This document shows positions 52,326 through 60,774 of a DNA stretch of 64,000 bases, piece by piece. Numbering within the stretch: position 1 is the first letter of the stretch; each line of letters opens with the position of its first letter. Location: assembly GCF_902464545.1 (NCBI RefSeq), contig NZ_CABQJR010000010.1, positions 5,073 to 69,072 of the forward strand, given 5' to 3'. This DNA comes from an uncultured Senegalimassilia sp. (GTDB taxonomy: Bacteria > Actinomycetota > Coriobacteriia > Coriobacteriales > Eggerthellaceae). Made by a program: the position numbers and the translations under genes. A model generated the notes under the pieces. It had not been told where the DNA came from, ran no database searches, and worked only from the letters and a program-made list of their open reading frames with translations.

Positions 52326-53042
52326 TTGGTTAAGAACGTCATATTTCTGGCGGTGTTCCTGTTCGGCTACACCGTGCAGGCCATCACCGGGTTCGCCGGC
52401 AACATCTTCTGCATGCCGGTGGGCACGCTCACGTTGGGACTGCAAAGCTCGGTGTCCATCTTGAACGCTACGGGCTTTCTGGCTTGCACGGTGCTTGCCG
52501 TGCTCAACTTCCGTAGCATCCATTGGCGCGAGCTCGGTAAGATCGTGGGCGTCATGCTGCCGTTCGTGGCGTTGGGCGCTTGGCTTGACTCCGTGGTACC
52601 GCTGCATGCGCTGTTGAAGATATACGGCCTGGTCATCCTTGCCGTCGGCATCAAGAACCTCGTGCAGCGCAAGCAGTCGTTCCTGCCGGAGTGGGCGCTG
52701 TGGGGCGTGCTGGTGGCGGCGGGCCTGATCCAGGGCATGTTCGTTTCCGGCGGCGCGCTGCTGGTCATCTACGCGGTGCAGAAGCTCACGGACAAGGAGC
52801 AGTTCCGTGCCACGCTGTCGGCGGTGTGGTCCATCCTTAACTTGTTGTACGCCGGCGTGCAGCTGTACCAGGGGCACTTCACGCACGAAGTGTGGATCAT
52901 GGTGCTGTGCTGCATCCCTCTCATCGTGCTGGCCACAGTGGTGGGCGGCAAGCTTGCCAAGCGCATCAGCCAGGAGCGCTTCCTGAGGCTGACGTACGTG
53001 CTGCTGCTGGTCATCGGCACTGTTTTGCTGGTCACGTCGTAA
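52326..53042 (+). CDS. TauE/SafE family permease (sulfite exporter type)
   Basis: A 238-residue protein with about eight hydrophobic segments in two halves. The TauE/SafE signatures GFAGNIFCMP near the start of the first half and GGALLVIYAV in the second half are visible. The family moves organic or sulfur-containing anions across the membrane. The start is a TTG at 52326 with GAGGG upstream. It faces the pxp operon, so export or import of a related acid is possible. A strong terminator follows. Confidence 0.85.
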   Translation: MVKNVIFLAVFLFGYTVQAITGFAGNIFCMPVGTLTLGLQSSVSILNATGFLACTVLAVLNFRSIHWRELGKIVGVMLPFVALGAWLDSVVPLHALLKIYGLVILAVGIKNLVQRKQSFLPEWALWGVLVAAGLIQGMFVSGGALLVIYAVQKLTDKEQFRATLSAVWSILNLLYAGVQLYQGHFTHEVWIMVLCCIPLIVLATVVGGKLAKRISQERFLRLTYVLLLVIGTVLLVTS

Positions 53043-53059
53043 CTTCGTATCTCGAAATG

Positions 53060-53088
53060 AAAAGCGGGGGCAGATGGCCCCCGCTTTT
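53060..53088 (+). terminator. Rho-independent terminator of the TauE-type gene
   Basis: AAAAGCGGGGGC (53060-53071) pairs with GCCCCCGCTTTT (53077-53088); it can work in both directions, for the convergent stress protein gene as well. Confidence 0.93.
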
Positions 53089-53123
53089 ACGTTCTTGCTT
53101 GTTTCGCCGTTCGCTTTGCGCGG

Positions 53124-53567
53124 TTAGTCCTGCTTGACCACCAGCACGTCGCAGCGGACGTTGCGGATGAGGTACGTGGAAACGCTGCCCACGAACACGT
53201 ACTTGATGTTGCTCAGGCCGCGCTCGCCGCAGATGACCAGGTCGGGCTCGGTGGGCTCGATGAGCTGCTTCTGCAGCGTGTCGGTGATGCGGCCGGCGCG
53301 GACGATCAGCTGCACGGAGGGGATGTCGGCGTTGTTACGGGCCTTCTCCAGCAGGTCGGCAAGGTCGGTCTCGATGCGGATCTTGCCCTCGTTGCACAGA
53401 AGCTCGAAGTCGACGCCCGATGCCTCATAGGGCACGGAGTCGATGACATGGCCGAACGTGAGCTCAGCATGCTCTTCCTCCGCCAGAGCGATGGCGCGCT
53501 CCATGACCGCTCGCTGGGTGGATGCGCCGTCGAGTGCTGCGAAGATGCGCTTGTAACCGAAAGCCAT
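53124..53567 (-). CDS. universal stress protein, UspA family
   Basis: A 147-residue protein of the ATP-binding Usp type: KRIFAALDGAS at the start and the ATP motif G-x2-G-x9-G-S in GERGLSNIKYVFVGSVSTYL. These cytosolic proteins help survival under starvation or stress. AAAGGGG precedes the ATG at 53567. A minus-strand TACAAT (complement of 53669-53674) about 100 bases upstream may be its -10 box. It is transcribed alone. Confidence 0.93.
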   Translation of the reverse strand: MAFGYKRIFAALDGASTQRAVMERAIALAEEEHAELTFGHVIDSVPYEASGVDFELLCNEGKIRIETDLADLLEKARNNADIPSVQLIVRAGRITDTLQKQLIEPTEPDLVICGERGLSNIKYVFVGSVSTYLIRNVRCDVLVVKQD

Positions 53568-54010
53568 GATAACCCCTTTCGTTGTGCGCGGCGCTTGGGC
53601 GCCTGCGCGGATGTTTTCAGGTCGGCTCGAGCGTGTGCCACGAGATCACGCGCCCGTGTTCTGGGGTTATTGTACCGCAATGTGCGCCCGCCGGCGGTGA
53701 CGGTTTGCTTTCGGCCCAAGGTGTTGCCCAAGGGTTTCCCGGCGGGGAAGCCGAGTGCGTTCAAGTGGCGGGCGCAGGCGGTCGGCATGCTTGGCGGGCG
53801 CCTGGGCGGACGCTCGGTGGGTTCCGACCAGGTGGGCTGCGCGCCGCTTTCGCGGACGGTCCTTGCCGGCGAGCTTGTTCGAAATGCGGTTTTCGTGCTC
53901 CGGCTAACTTTGTTGGTTGCCGCGCGGGCGGCAATGCGGTGCGAAAGTGCTAATCTGGACGGCGAACTTATCATCGTGCGTTATGCGCACCGGCACGCAA
54001 GGAGCACCTT
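53568..54010. other. divergent intergenic region between uspA-like and aminotransferase genes
   Basis: About 440 bases. It includes a candidate uspA-type -10 on the minus strand. Apart from that I see no gene, hairpin or repeat that I would defend; the open frames present are Arg/Gly-rich. Confidence 0.4.
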
Positions 54011-55201
54011 ATGATCGACGAAAGAATGTATGGCCTGGGAAATGCGCCCTCCGCGATCCGCGAGCTGTTCGCCTACGGTTTGAAGCGCAAGGCCGAGATC
54101 GGCGAGGACAAGGTGTTCGATTACTCCATCGGCAACCCCAGCGTGCCCGCGCCGCAGAAGGTGGCCGACACCATCGAGGAGCTCATGAAGCTGCCGCCGG
54201 TCGAGCTGCACGCGTATTCGCCTGCTGCCGGTATCCCCGCCGTCCGTCAGACCATCGCCGACAGCATCGCCCGCCGCTACGGCATCCCGGCGAAGGCGGG
54301 CCGCGTGTACATGACGGTTGGCGCCGCCGCATCCATCGCCATCAGCCTGGGCGCCGTCACCAACGCCGGCGACGAGGTCATCGTCCCCAGCCCGTACTTC
54401 CCCGAGTATAAGGTGTGGATCGAGACCATGGGCTGCTCCATCGTCGAGGTGCCCACGCAGGTCCCCAGCTTCCAGCTTGATGTGGAGGCCATGGGCGCCG
54501 CTATCAATGAGAAGACCGCGGCCGTCATCATCAACTCGCCGAACAACCCGGTGGGCGCGGTGTACACGCGCGAGAACCTGGAAGCCTTGGCGGCCATGCT
54601 GGAGGCGAAGAGCGCCGAGATCGGCCATCCGATCTACCTGATCAGCGACGAACCGTATCGCGAGATCACCTACGGCGTGGAGGTTCCCTACGTTCCCACC
54701 ATCTATCCCCGCACGCTGGTGTGCTACTCGTACTCCAAGGCGCTCAGCCTGCCGGGCGAGCGTGTCGGCTACGTGTACGTTTCCGACACCATGGACGCCG
54801 AAGAGGCCGATCGCGTGTTCTTCGCCGTCGCCGGCGCTGGCCGTGCGCATGGTTACATCTGCGCGCCGGTGCTGTTCCAGCGCGTTGCCGCGGCGTGCGT
54901 CGACGAGCCGTCCGATGTGGAGGCGTATGCCACCAACCGCCGCATCCTGACCGAGGCTCTGGACGAGATGGGCTACGAGTACGTGCAGCCTGATGGCGCG
55001 TTCTACCTGTGGGTGCGCGCGCTTGAGCCCGACGCCCAGGCGTTCAGCGACCGCGCGAAGCAGCATGAGCTGCTCATCGTTCCCTCCGACAGCTTCGGCG
55101 TCCCGGGCTGGGTGCGCATGAGCTACTGCATCGCCCGTGAGACCATCGAGAACAGCCTGCCGGCGCTGAAGGCGCTCAAGGAGTCCTACGACGCCGAGTA
55201 G
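54011..55201 (+). CDS. pyridoxal phosphate-dependent aminotransferase, class I/II
   Basis: A 396-residue fold-type I aminotransferase. The substrate region HAYSPAAGIPAVRQTIAD, the Asn-Pro motif NSPNNPVGAVYTREN, SDEPYREITYG and the PLP-lysine block SYSKALSLPGERVGY (Lys about 243) are present, and the C-terminal Arg is in GWVRMSYC. It is closest in style to bacterial aspartate/aromatic aminotransferases; the substrate cannot be set from sequence alone. CAAGGAGC precedes the ATG. It is near the vitamin B6 genes, whose product it needs, but is separated from them by terminators. Confidence 0.93.
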   Translation: MIDERMYGLGNAPSAIRELFAYGLKRKAEIGEDKVFDYSIGNPSVPAPQKVADTIEELMKLPPVELHAYSPAAGIPAVRQTIADSIARRYGIPAKAGRVYMTVGAAASIAISLGAVTNAGDEVIVPSPYFPEYKVWIETMGCSIVEVPTQVPSFQLDVEAMGAAINEKTAAVIINSPNNPVGAVYTRENLEALAAMLEAKSAEIGHPIYLISDEPYREITYGVEVPYVPTIYPRTLVCYSYSKALSLPGERVGYVYVSDTMDAEEADRVFFAVAGAGRAHGYICAPVLFQRVAAACVDEPSDVEAYATNRRILTEALDEMGYEYVQPDGAFYLWVRALEPDAQAFSDRAKQHELLIVPSDSFGVPGWVRMSYCIARETIENSLPALKALKESYDAE

Positions 55202-55230
55202 CGTTTACTTGACTTTGCGGTAGAGGCGCG

Positions 55231-55263
55231 AGCGCGAGCTGGGTGAGAAGCCCGGCTCGCGCT
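55231..55263 (+). terminator. Rho-independent terminator of the aminotransferase gene
   Basis: AGCGCGAGCTGGG (55231-55243) pairs with CCCGGCTCGCGCT (55251-55263) with one G-T pair, followed by TTTT. Confidence 0.92.
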
Positions 55264-55375
55264 TTTTGCGTTTGAGCGGGGTTTGCGGTTTCGCAAAACG
55301 CTGTCGGGGTGGTTTGCGGCGCTGGGGTTGGGCTCGGGGGTTTGCGAGACGTTGTTCGAGCGCTTTTGCAGTGCT

Positions 55376-55418
55376 GCCTGGGTCCGACCGCTTCGTGGCA
55401 TAGGGATCGGACCCAGGC
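55376..55418 (-). terminator. hairpin downstream of the MocR gene
   Basis: GCCTGGGTCCGA (55376-55387) pairs perfectly with TCGGACCCAGGC (55407-55418) around 19 bases, 26 bases past the MocR stop on the minus strand. The T-run is weak. Confidence 0.55.
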
Positions 55419-55444
55419 ATTTGCGGGCCATTTGCGGTGCTGCT

Positions 55445-57061
55445 CTACGCCCAGGCGCTTGCGAGGGCGTGTGCGACGGCGGGGACTTCCTCAGCTGGGA
55501 TGCTGTCGCTTCGCAGGATGAAACGTGCGCGGGGTGCGCCTGCCGGGCTCGCCGTGCTTGCCTGCGGCTCGGAGTCGGTCGGGGTCGCGCTTGGTGAAGC
55601 CGCGCCGGCGAAGCTCGACAGCGGGGCGATGCGGATGCCGGTGGCTTCGGCTGCGGCAGCAAGCTCATGTTCGCTACATGCGCTTTCCAGCTGCATGATG
55701 AAATGCAGGCCGTCGTTGAGCCCGGTGAACGCAATGCGATCGCCGAATGCTTCGTGCAAGGCGCTGACCAGGGCATCCTGCGTTTTGCGCGCGTGGGTGC
55801 GCAGGCGGTTCACATGGCGGTCGTAATGCCCCTGCTCGATGAAGCGCGCCAGCGCCAGCTGGTCGAGCGGGCTGACGGTGTTGGCATAGAAGCCGAGCTG
55901 CTCGTGGAAGCGCTGCGCCAGCTGCGGCGGCAGCACCAGGTACGCCATGCGAAACGCCGCGCCCAGGCTTTTGGCGAACGAGTTGAGGTACAGCACGCGT
56001 TCGGCGGCGTCGATGCCGAACAGCGAGGGTATGGGCCGCCCGGCCATGCGGAACTCCGAGTCGTAGTCGTCCTCGATCAGGTAGCGATCCCCTTCGCGAG
56101 CCCAGTTCAAAAGCTCGCGGCGTCGGGCGGCCGTGGTCACGATCCCGGTGGGGAACTGGTGCGACGGCATGATGTGGGCGACCGATGCGCCGGAGGCTTC
56201 CAGCGCATCGATGTCGATGCCGGAATCGTCCAGCCCGATATGGGCAACCGGCGCGTCTTGCTGCTCGTACATGCGCGTGAGCAGGGGATATCCAGGATCT
56301 TCCACCGCGTAGCGCCTGGTGCGCCCCAGCAGCTGCACGAGCAGCTGGTACAGCGTTTGCGACCCGGCGCCTATGACGACCTGGTCGGGCGACACGTCCA
56401 TCCCGCGATACTGTCGCAGGTGGTCGGCGATGGCGCTTCGCAGTTCGGGCGACCCTGCTGCCGAAGCGGCTTCAGCGAGCGATGCCGCCGATTCGTCTGA
56501 AAGAGTCCGCCGAACGGCTTTTGCCCAAGCGGAGTAGGGGAGCATGGTGGTCGCCAGCGTGCTGTGCGTGAAATCCGCGAGCAACGGCGTGCCGAGCGGG
56601 GCGTTTTGCGTGCGGGGTGCGGTGGAATCGTCGGCCGACAGGGCGAAGCCGGCTTCGGACGTTAGGGCCGTTGAGCCTTCCGGATGCCCCTGCTCTCGCG
56701 AAATAGACTGAAGACCATTTGGGTTTGCGGGGCAGTTCTTGCGTCCTTCGCTTGCGACCGCACTCGTTGTCTCCGCTCGGTGCTGCGCGCTTCCCTGCTC
56801 CCCGATCTTGGCGGCGGGCGCGAGGTCGCATGCGTAGTAGCCGCAGCGTTCGCGCGAGCGGATGTAGCCTTCGACGACAAGCTGGTCGTATGCGGCTTCG
56901 ATGGTGATCAGGCTGACGCCCAGCTGTTTCGCCAAGGCGCGTTTCGACGGCAATTTCTGCCCGGGTTCGACTTTTCCGTGCGCGATATCGTGACGGATGC
57001 AACGATACAGGTATTCGTAAAGAGCCAGGTCACCGCGTGATTCCATATCATAGAAGAACAC
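55445..57061 (-). CDS. pdxR: MocR-family regulator of vitamin B6 synthesis (PdxR-like)
   Basis: Up to 538 residues; the start may be the GTG at 57061 or the ATG at 57046 (MESRGDLALYEYL). Residues 10-78 are a GntR-type winged helix (GKVEPGQKLPSKRALAKQLG, YDQLVVEGYIRSRERCG). A linker of about 100 residues, longer than usual, leads to an aminotransferase-like domain with DDYDSEFR and the PLP-lysine block NSFAKSLGAAFRMAYLVLPP. MocR proteins bind PLP and control pdxST. It faces pdxS across 135 bases that contain two inverted operator-like boxes and a parS site, which supports the PdxR assignment. Confidence 0.9.
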   Translation of the reverse strand: MFFYDMESRGDLALYEYLYRCIRHDIAHGKVEPGQKLPSKRALAKQLGVSLITIEAAYDQLVVEGYIRSRERCGYYACDLAPAAKIGEQGSAQHRAETTSAVASEGRKNCPANPNGLQSISREQGHPEGSTALTSEAGFALSADDSTAPRTQNAPLGTPLLADFTHSTLATTMLPYSAWAKAVRRTLSDESAASLAEAASAAGSPELRSAIADHLRQYRGMDVSPDQVVIGAGSQTLYQLLVQLLGRTRRYAVEDPGYPLLTRMYEQQDAPVAHIGLDDSGIDIDALEASGASVAHIMPSHQFPTGIVTTAARRRELLNWAREGDRYLIEDDYDSEFRMAGRPIPSLFGIDAAERVLYLNSFAKSLGAAFRMAYLVLPPQLAQRFHEQLGFYANTVSPLDQLALARFIEQGHYDRHVNRLRTHARKTQDALVSALHEAFGDRIAFTGLNDGLHFIMQLESACSEHELAAAAEATGIRIAPLSSFAGAASPSATPTDSEPQASTASPAGAPRARFILRSDSIPAEEVPAVAHALASAWA

Positions 57062-57085
57062 TTGTTCGTCACCGCTTTCCCGAAT

Positions 57086-57101
57086 TGTTTCACGTGGAAC
57101 A
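57086..57101. other. parS centromere-like site (ParB binding)
   Basis: The 16 bases TGTTTCACGTGGAACA are the exact reverse complement of TGTTCCACGTGAAACA, the ParB target known from Bacillus and conserved across bacteria. parS sites cluster around the replication origin. It lies between pdxR and pdxS and overlaps the first MocR box by two bases. Confidence 0.93.
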
Positions 57102-57151
57102 TCTGGTCATATAAAAAGAAACAGTTTTGGGCATACTACCATAACCAGATG
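57100..57151. promoter_or_regulatory. inverted pair of MocR-type boxes between pdxR and pdxS
   Basis: CATCTGGTCAT (57100-57110) and ATAACCAGATG (57141-57151; complement CATCTGGTTAT) are inverted copies of CATCTGGTYAT, with 30 bases between them. This is the place and arrangement expected of PdxR operators. An AT-rich stretch (TATAAAAAG) between them may hold promoter elements. Confidence 0.75.
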
Positions 57152-57196
57152 AAGCGTAACCTTCGGACATTCACATTCTTAGAGAAGGAGTAGGAA

Positions 57197-58087
57197 ATGA
57201 CCGAGCCTCAAACCGCCGAAGAGCGCGTTGCCCTGAACCGCCAGCTTGCCCAGATGCTGAAGGGCGGCGTCATCATGGACGTCACCACGCCCGAGCAGGC
57301 GCACATCGCCGAGCAGGCGGGCGCTTGCGCCGTCATGGCGCTCGAGCGCATCCCCGCCGACATCCGCGCCGCCGGCGGCGTGTCCCGCATGAGCGACCCG
57401 AAGATGATCAAGGGTATCCAGGAGGCCGTTTCCATCCCCGTTATGGCAAAGTGCCGCATCGGCCACTTCGTTGAGGCCCAGGTGCTGCAGGCCATCGACA
57501 TCGACTACATCGACGAGTCCGAGGTGCTGTCCCCGGCCGACGACACGTATCACATCGACAAGACCCAGTTCAACGTGCCGTTCGTCTGCGGCGCCCGTGA
57601 CCTGGGCGAGGCGCTGCGCCGCATCGCCGAGGGCGCCACGATGATCCGCACCAAGGGCGAGCCCGGCACGGGCGACGTGGTGCAGGCCGTGCGTCATATG
57701 CGCATGATGAACGCCGAGATCCGCCGCATCCAGAACCTGCGCGCCGACGAGCTGTTCGAGGCCGCCAAGCAGCTGCAGGTGCCCGTTGAGCTGGTGAAAT
57801 ACGTGCACGAGAACGGCAAGCTGCCTGTCGTGAACTTCGCCGCCGGCGGCGTTGCCACCCCGGCCGACGCTGCGCTCATGATGCAGCTGGGCGCCGAGGG
57901 CGTGTTCGTGGGCTCCGGCATCTTCAAGTCCGGCAATCCCGAGAAGCGAGCGCAGGCCATCGTGAAGGCCGTGGCGAACTACGCCGACGCCAAGCTCATC
58001 GCCGAGCTGTCCGAGGACCTGGGCGAGGCCATGGTCGGCATCAACGAGAGCGAGATCGCCCTCCTCATGGCAGAGCGCGGGAAGTAG
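57197..58087 (+). CDS. pdxS: pyridoxal 5'-phosphate synthase lyase subunit PdxS
   Basis: A 296-residue PdxS (SOR/SNZ family): MLKGGVIMDVTTPEQA, GACAVMALERIPADIR, VSRMSDPKMI, VMAKCRIGHFVEAQ (Lys85, Schiff base) and TMIRTKGEPGTGDVV. It builds PLP from ribose 5-phosphate, glyceraldehyde 3-phosphate and ammonia delivered by PdxT. AGAAGGAG precedes the ATG. It is the first gene of the operon facing pdxR. The structured element (copy 2) starts at the base after its stop. Confidence 0.98.
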   Translation: MTEPQTAEERVALNRQLAQMLKGGVIMDVTTPEQAHIAEQAGACAVMALERIPADIRAAGGVSRMSDPKMIKGIQEAVSIPVMAKCRIGHFVEAQVLQAIDIDYIDESEVLSPADDTYHIDKTQFNVPFVCGARDLGEALRRIAEGATMIRTKGEPGTGDVVQAVRHMRMMNAEIRRIQNLRADELFEAAKQLQVPVELVKYVHENGKLPVVNFAAGGVATPADAALMMQLGAEGVFVGSGIFKSGNPEKRAQAIVKAVANYADAKLIAELSEDLGEAMVGINESEIALLMAERGK

Positions 58088-58263
58088 CCGTTTCGTTTTG
58101 CCTTCCGGCAAAACGAAACGGCTCGACGCTGCGGGCCGCTGCGGCACGCCGTCTTGCACCTCAGCTGCGCGGGCATGGCCCGAAGGCCAATGCCCGCTTG
58201 CTTCGGCGCAATACGACGCACCGCAGCGGCCCTCGCTGACTTTGACGCCGCCTGCGAGGTTTT
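58088..58263 (+). repeat. three-hairpin structured element, copy 2
   Basis: Homologous to 32640-32808. Hairpin A: CCGTTTCGTTTTGCC (58088-58102), loop TTCC, GGCAAAACGAAACGG (58107-58121), 15 perfect pairs. Outer stem B: GGGCCGCTGCGG (58133-58144) with CCGCAGCGGCCC (58221-58232), 12 perfect pairs. Inner hairpin C: CGGGCATGGCC (58170-58180), loop CGAA, GGCCAATGCCCG (58185-58196) with the same bulged A. Compared with copy 1, four pairs in B and two in C are changed on both sides. It fills the gap between pdxS and pdxT. Confidence 0.88.
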
Positions 58264-58306
58264 GAAGCGGGTGGCTTTTGGCTTGATGCGACCGAAGGGT
58301 TTCCCT

Positions 58307-58945
58307 ATGTCTAAGAAAATCGCTGTTTTGGCTGTTCAGGGGGCGTTTGTCGAGCATGAGCGCGCGCTGGCGAAGCTGGGTTGCGAATGCATCGAGCTTC
58401 GCCAGGGGCCCGATGTCGAACAGCCCTACGATGCCCTGGTGCTGCCCGGGGGCGAGAGCACGGCGCAGGCGAAGATGCTGCGCGAGCTGGGCATGCTCGA
58501 CGCGTTGAAGTCCCGCGTGGCTGCCGGCATGCCGGTTCTGGGCACGTGCGCGGGCCTGATCTTGCTGGCGCAAAACGTCGAAGAAGGCGTTCCCGCCGCC
58601 GGCGATCCGAACGGCCCCGTTGCCGCAGGCGCAACCGCGGCGGGCGCCATCGGAACGCTGCCGGTGACGGTTCGCCGCAACGCGTACGGCCGCCAACTGG
58701 GAAGCTTCCGCACCGTTGCTCCCTGCGCCGGCTTGCCTGGCGTGCCGGATGGCGAAACCGTCGATATCCCGATGACGTTCATCCGCGCTCCGTTCATCAA
58801 GGAGGTGCATGAAGGCGCCGAGGTCCTGGCGCGTGTGGACGATCGCATCGTGGCCGTGCGCTCGGGCAATCAGCTGGGCGTCTCGTTTCACCCGGAGCTC
58901 GACGACAACCTGCGCATCCATGAACTGCTTGTGAGCCTGATCTAG
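58307..58945 (+). CDS. pdxT: pyridoxal 5'-phosphate synthase glutaminase subunit PdxT
   Basis: A 212-residue class I glutamine amidotransferase. The start MSKKIAVLAVQGAFVEH at 58307 has GAAGGG upstream; the open frame runs back through the structured repeat but is not coding there. Motifs: LVLPGGESTA, nucleophile Cys81 in LGTCAGLILLA, and His195/Glu197 in SFHPELDD. It releases ammonia from glutamine for PdxS. An extra stretch of about 15 residues (EEGVPAAGDPNGPVAAGATA) follows the nucleophile region. A strong terminator ends the operon. Confidence 0.97.
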   Translation: MSKKIAVLAVQGAFVEHERALAKLGCECIELRQGPDVEQPYDALVLPGGESTAQAKMLRELGMLDALKSRVAAGMPVLGTCAGLILLAQNVEEGVPAAGDPNGPVAAGATAAGAIGTLPVTVRRNAYGRQLGSFRTVAPCAGLPGVPDGETVDIPMTFIRAPFIKEVHEGAEVLARVDDRIVAVRSGNQLGVSFHPELDDNLRIHELLVSLI

Positions 58946-58962
58946 CATCTAGCGAACAGCGC

Positions 58963-59008
58963 AAAACCCCCGGAACCAAAGCCGTGTGGCTTCAATTCCG
59001 GGGGTTTT
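58963..59008 (+). terminator. Rho-independent terminator of pdxST
   Basis: AAAACCCCCGGAA (58963-58975) pairs perfectly with TTCCGGGGGTTTT (58996-59008); the loop holds a small inner AAGCC/GGCTT pairing. Confidence 0.93.
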
Positions 59009-59551
59009 GCTATGCGGTCGATTATGCGATACGGAAGCAAATCGCCCATAAATTACGGCAGACTCCTTGCGCTCGCTTCAGGCGATTTGCGACTTGCAAA
59101 AGAGTTACGCGTGCTGCATTAGGTTGTCGGCTTCGCTTTGGTGGGCACTCGGGAGCATATCTCCACGTTTGTCTTCGAGGCCGAACTTCTTCGTTTTCAA
59201 CTCAGTAAAACACACGTTGACCTGCAAAAAAGCGCCGCAATATCATCAATAGCATAGTTCCTCTCATTGGCAATTCGTATTGGTGAGAGCAAGCGGTCTC
59301 ACGGTTCAAACCATTCATGCCATCTATCAATGCATCTATATAACCCTATTAGGTTATATAGATGCACCCTTCTAACCCGTACGCAATAACTAGCTTAATC
59401 CCTTCACGCACTTTTCATAAATGGTACAGCAAGCCGATTGAGGGTTATCCCTTGCGGCTCGTAAAGTGGCAGCCATCGGATCCCAAGTGAGGGGTTCAAA
59501 CCAATAGCGAATCGTCGAAAGACGAACGGCAAGAAAGAAGGAGTGAGGGTT
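59009..59551 (+). other. long AT-richer leader region upstream of the agmatine pathway genes
   Basis: About 540 bases without a gene, clearly richer in A and T than the rest of the window. It contains the long inverted repeat at 59331-59366 and two copies of GGTTCAAACCA (59303-59313 and 59493-59503), itself nearly palindromic. These are candidates for the operator and promoter region of the agmatine operon. Short open frames here have no ribosome-binding sites. Confidence 0.5.
59331..59366 (+). repeat. perfect inverted repeat with 15-base arms
   Basis: TGCATCTATATAACC (59331-59345) and GGTTATATAGATGCA (59352-59366) around CTATTA, 185 bases upstream of the carbamoyltransferase start. No T-run follows, so it is unlikely to be a simple terminator; an operator or RNA stem is more likely. 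Confidence 0.8.
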
Positions 59552-60643
59552 ATGAAGCACGAGCATTACATGGACATGAACCGTCTGAGCGACTGGAGCG
59601 TGGACCAAATCAACGAACTGCTTGATGTTTGCCTGCTGCTGAAGGAGATGGAGGAGAAGGGCGTTCGCTTGCCCCTGCTTAAGGACGTCTCCCTTGCTAT
59701 GATGTTCGACCAGCAGTCAACCCGTACCCGCGTAAGCTTCGAGACGGCCATGACCCAGTTTGGCGGCCATGCAATGTTCCTCGACGGCAGCTCTCTGCAT
59801 GCCGGCTCTGGCCAAGAGGATATCGCGGAGACTGCGGCTATTATTTCTTCCATGGCCGACGCCATCATGATTCGTAGCTTGTCTCAGCGCGTCATCGATG
59901 AGGTTGTTGCTAACTCCACCGTACCGGTTATCAGCGGCATGTCCTGCGCCGAGTTCCAGTCTGATGGCTTTGGTAGCCAGGAGCAGCATCATCCCACGCA
60001 GGTCATTGCCGACCTTATCACGATGATCGAGCGCAAGCCGAAGGGCAAGAAGCTGTCTGATTGCACCTTCATGTGGCTGGGCGATGGCGCTGACGGTTTC
60101 GACTGCGTGTTCATGGACCATCTCTCCCTGTTCCCGCGCTTGGGCATTCGCGTGATTTGCGCTGCCCCCAAGAAGTTCTGGCCCTCCGACGAGCTGCTGG
60201 CAAAGTGCCGCGCTCAGGCTGCCGAGGATGGCAACGGCGAGATCATCTGCACCGAGGATCCCTATGAGTACGCTCCCGAAACCGATTTCTTCTACACCGG
60301 TGTCGTGAACTACCACAAGATGGGCGTTTGCGAGAAGGAAGCCTTTGAGGTGTTCTACCCGAAGTACCAGATCAACGAAGAGCTCATGGCTCATGCCCCG
60401 AAGTCCGCTTGGGTTATGCACTACCTGCCCGGTAACCGTAACTGGGAGATGACTGACGCAGTGTGGGATGGCCCGCAGTCTGCTCTGCTGCCCCTGGGCG
60501 AGAATCGTCTGTATGCTCAGCGCGGTATTCTGGTGTACATCCTGTGGCCGCTCCGCCGCAACACCAGCGAGTATCTGGAGAACTACTACCGCGGTAAGGT
60601 CGAAGATCTGCTGACCCCGCGCATTCACAACTACGACTTCTAA
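59552..60643 (+). CDS. ptcA: putrescine/ornithine carbamoyltransferase family protein (probable PTC)
   Basis: A 363-residue carbamoyltransferase. The carbamoyl-phosphate motif STRTR is at 56-60, HPTQ at 147-150, and the C-terminal HYLPGNR replaces the HCLP of ornithine enzymes. The start MKHEHYMDMNRLS at 59552 follows AAGGAG. In this cluster with agmatine deiminase and carbamate kinase, it most likely splits N-carbamoylputrescine into putrescine and carbamoyl phosphate. Ornithine carbamoyltransferase is the alternative. The strong agmatine deiminase next to it favours PTC. Codons end in T more often than in the rest of the window, which suggests acquisition. Confidence 0.88.
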   Translation: MKHEHYMDMNRLSDWSVDQINELLDVCLLLKEMEEKGVRLPLLKDVSLAMMFDQQSTRTRVSFETAMTQFGGHAMFLDGSSLHAGSGQEDIAETAAIISSMADAIMIRSLSQRVIDEVVANSTVPVISGMSCAEFQSDGFGSQEQHHPTQVIADLITMIERKPKGKKLSDCTFMWLGDGADGFDCVFMDHLSLFPRLGIRVICAAPKKFWPSDELLAKCRAQAAEDGNGEIICTEDPYEYAPETDFFYTGVVNYHKMGVCEKEAFEVFYPKYQINEELMAHAPKSAWVMHYLPGNRNWEMTDAVWDGPQSALLPLGENRLYAQRGILVYILWPLRRNTSEYLENYYRGKVEDLLTPRIHNYDF

Positions 60644-60716
60644 GGCGTAAGTTTTGTCGTTCGGTTGACGCTAGCCCGGTTCTCGTCAATCGAACAAGGC
60701 ACAATCATATTTCGCA

Positions 60717-60752
60717 AAGGGCTGCATGGTCGGCAGCGATCATGCAGCCCTT
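60717..60752 (+). terminator. hairpin between ptcA and the agmatine deiminase gene
   Basis: AAGGGCTGCATG (60717-60728) pairs perfectly with CATGCAGCCCTT (60741-60752). It ends 22 bases before the next ATG with no T-run beyond TT, so it may be an mRNA processing or attenuation stem as much as a terminator. Confidence 0.6.
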
Positions 60753-60774
60753 CGTACTCATTGGAGGTACTGAA

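Noticed and set aside
59067..59252. Short reading frame (61 codons) in the agmatine leader
   Set aside because: No ribosome-binding site, overlapping frames on both strands, and no sensible protein features.
59303..59313. GGTTCAAACC resembling a tRNA T-loop (also at 59493)
   Set aside because: The five bases on each side do not pair and no acceptor or anticodon stem can be drawn.
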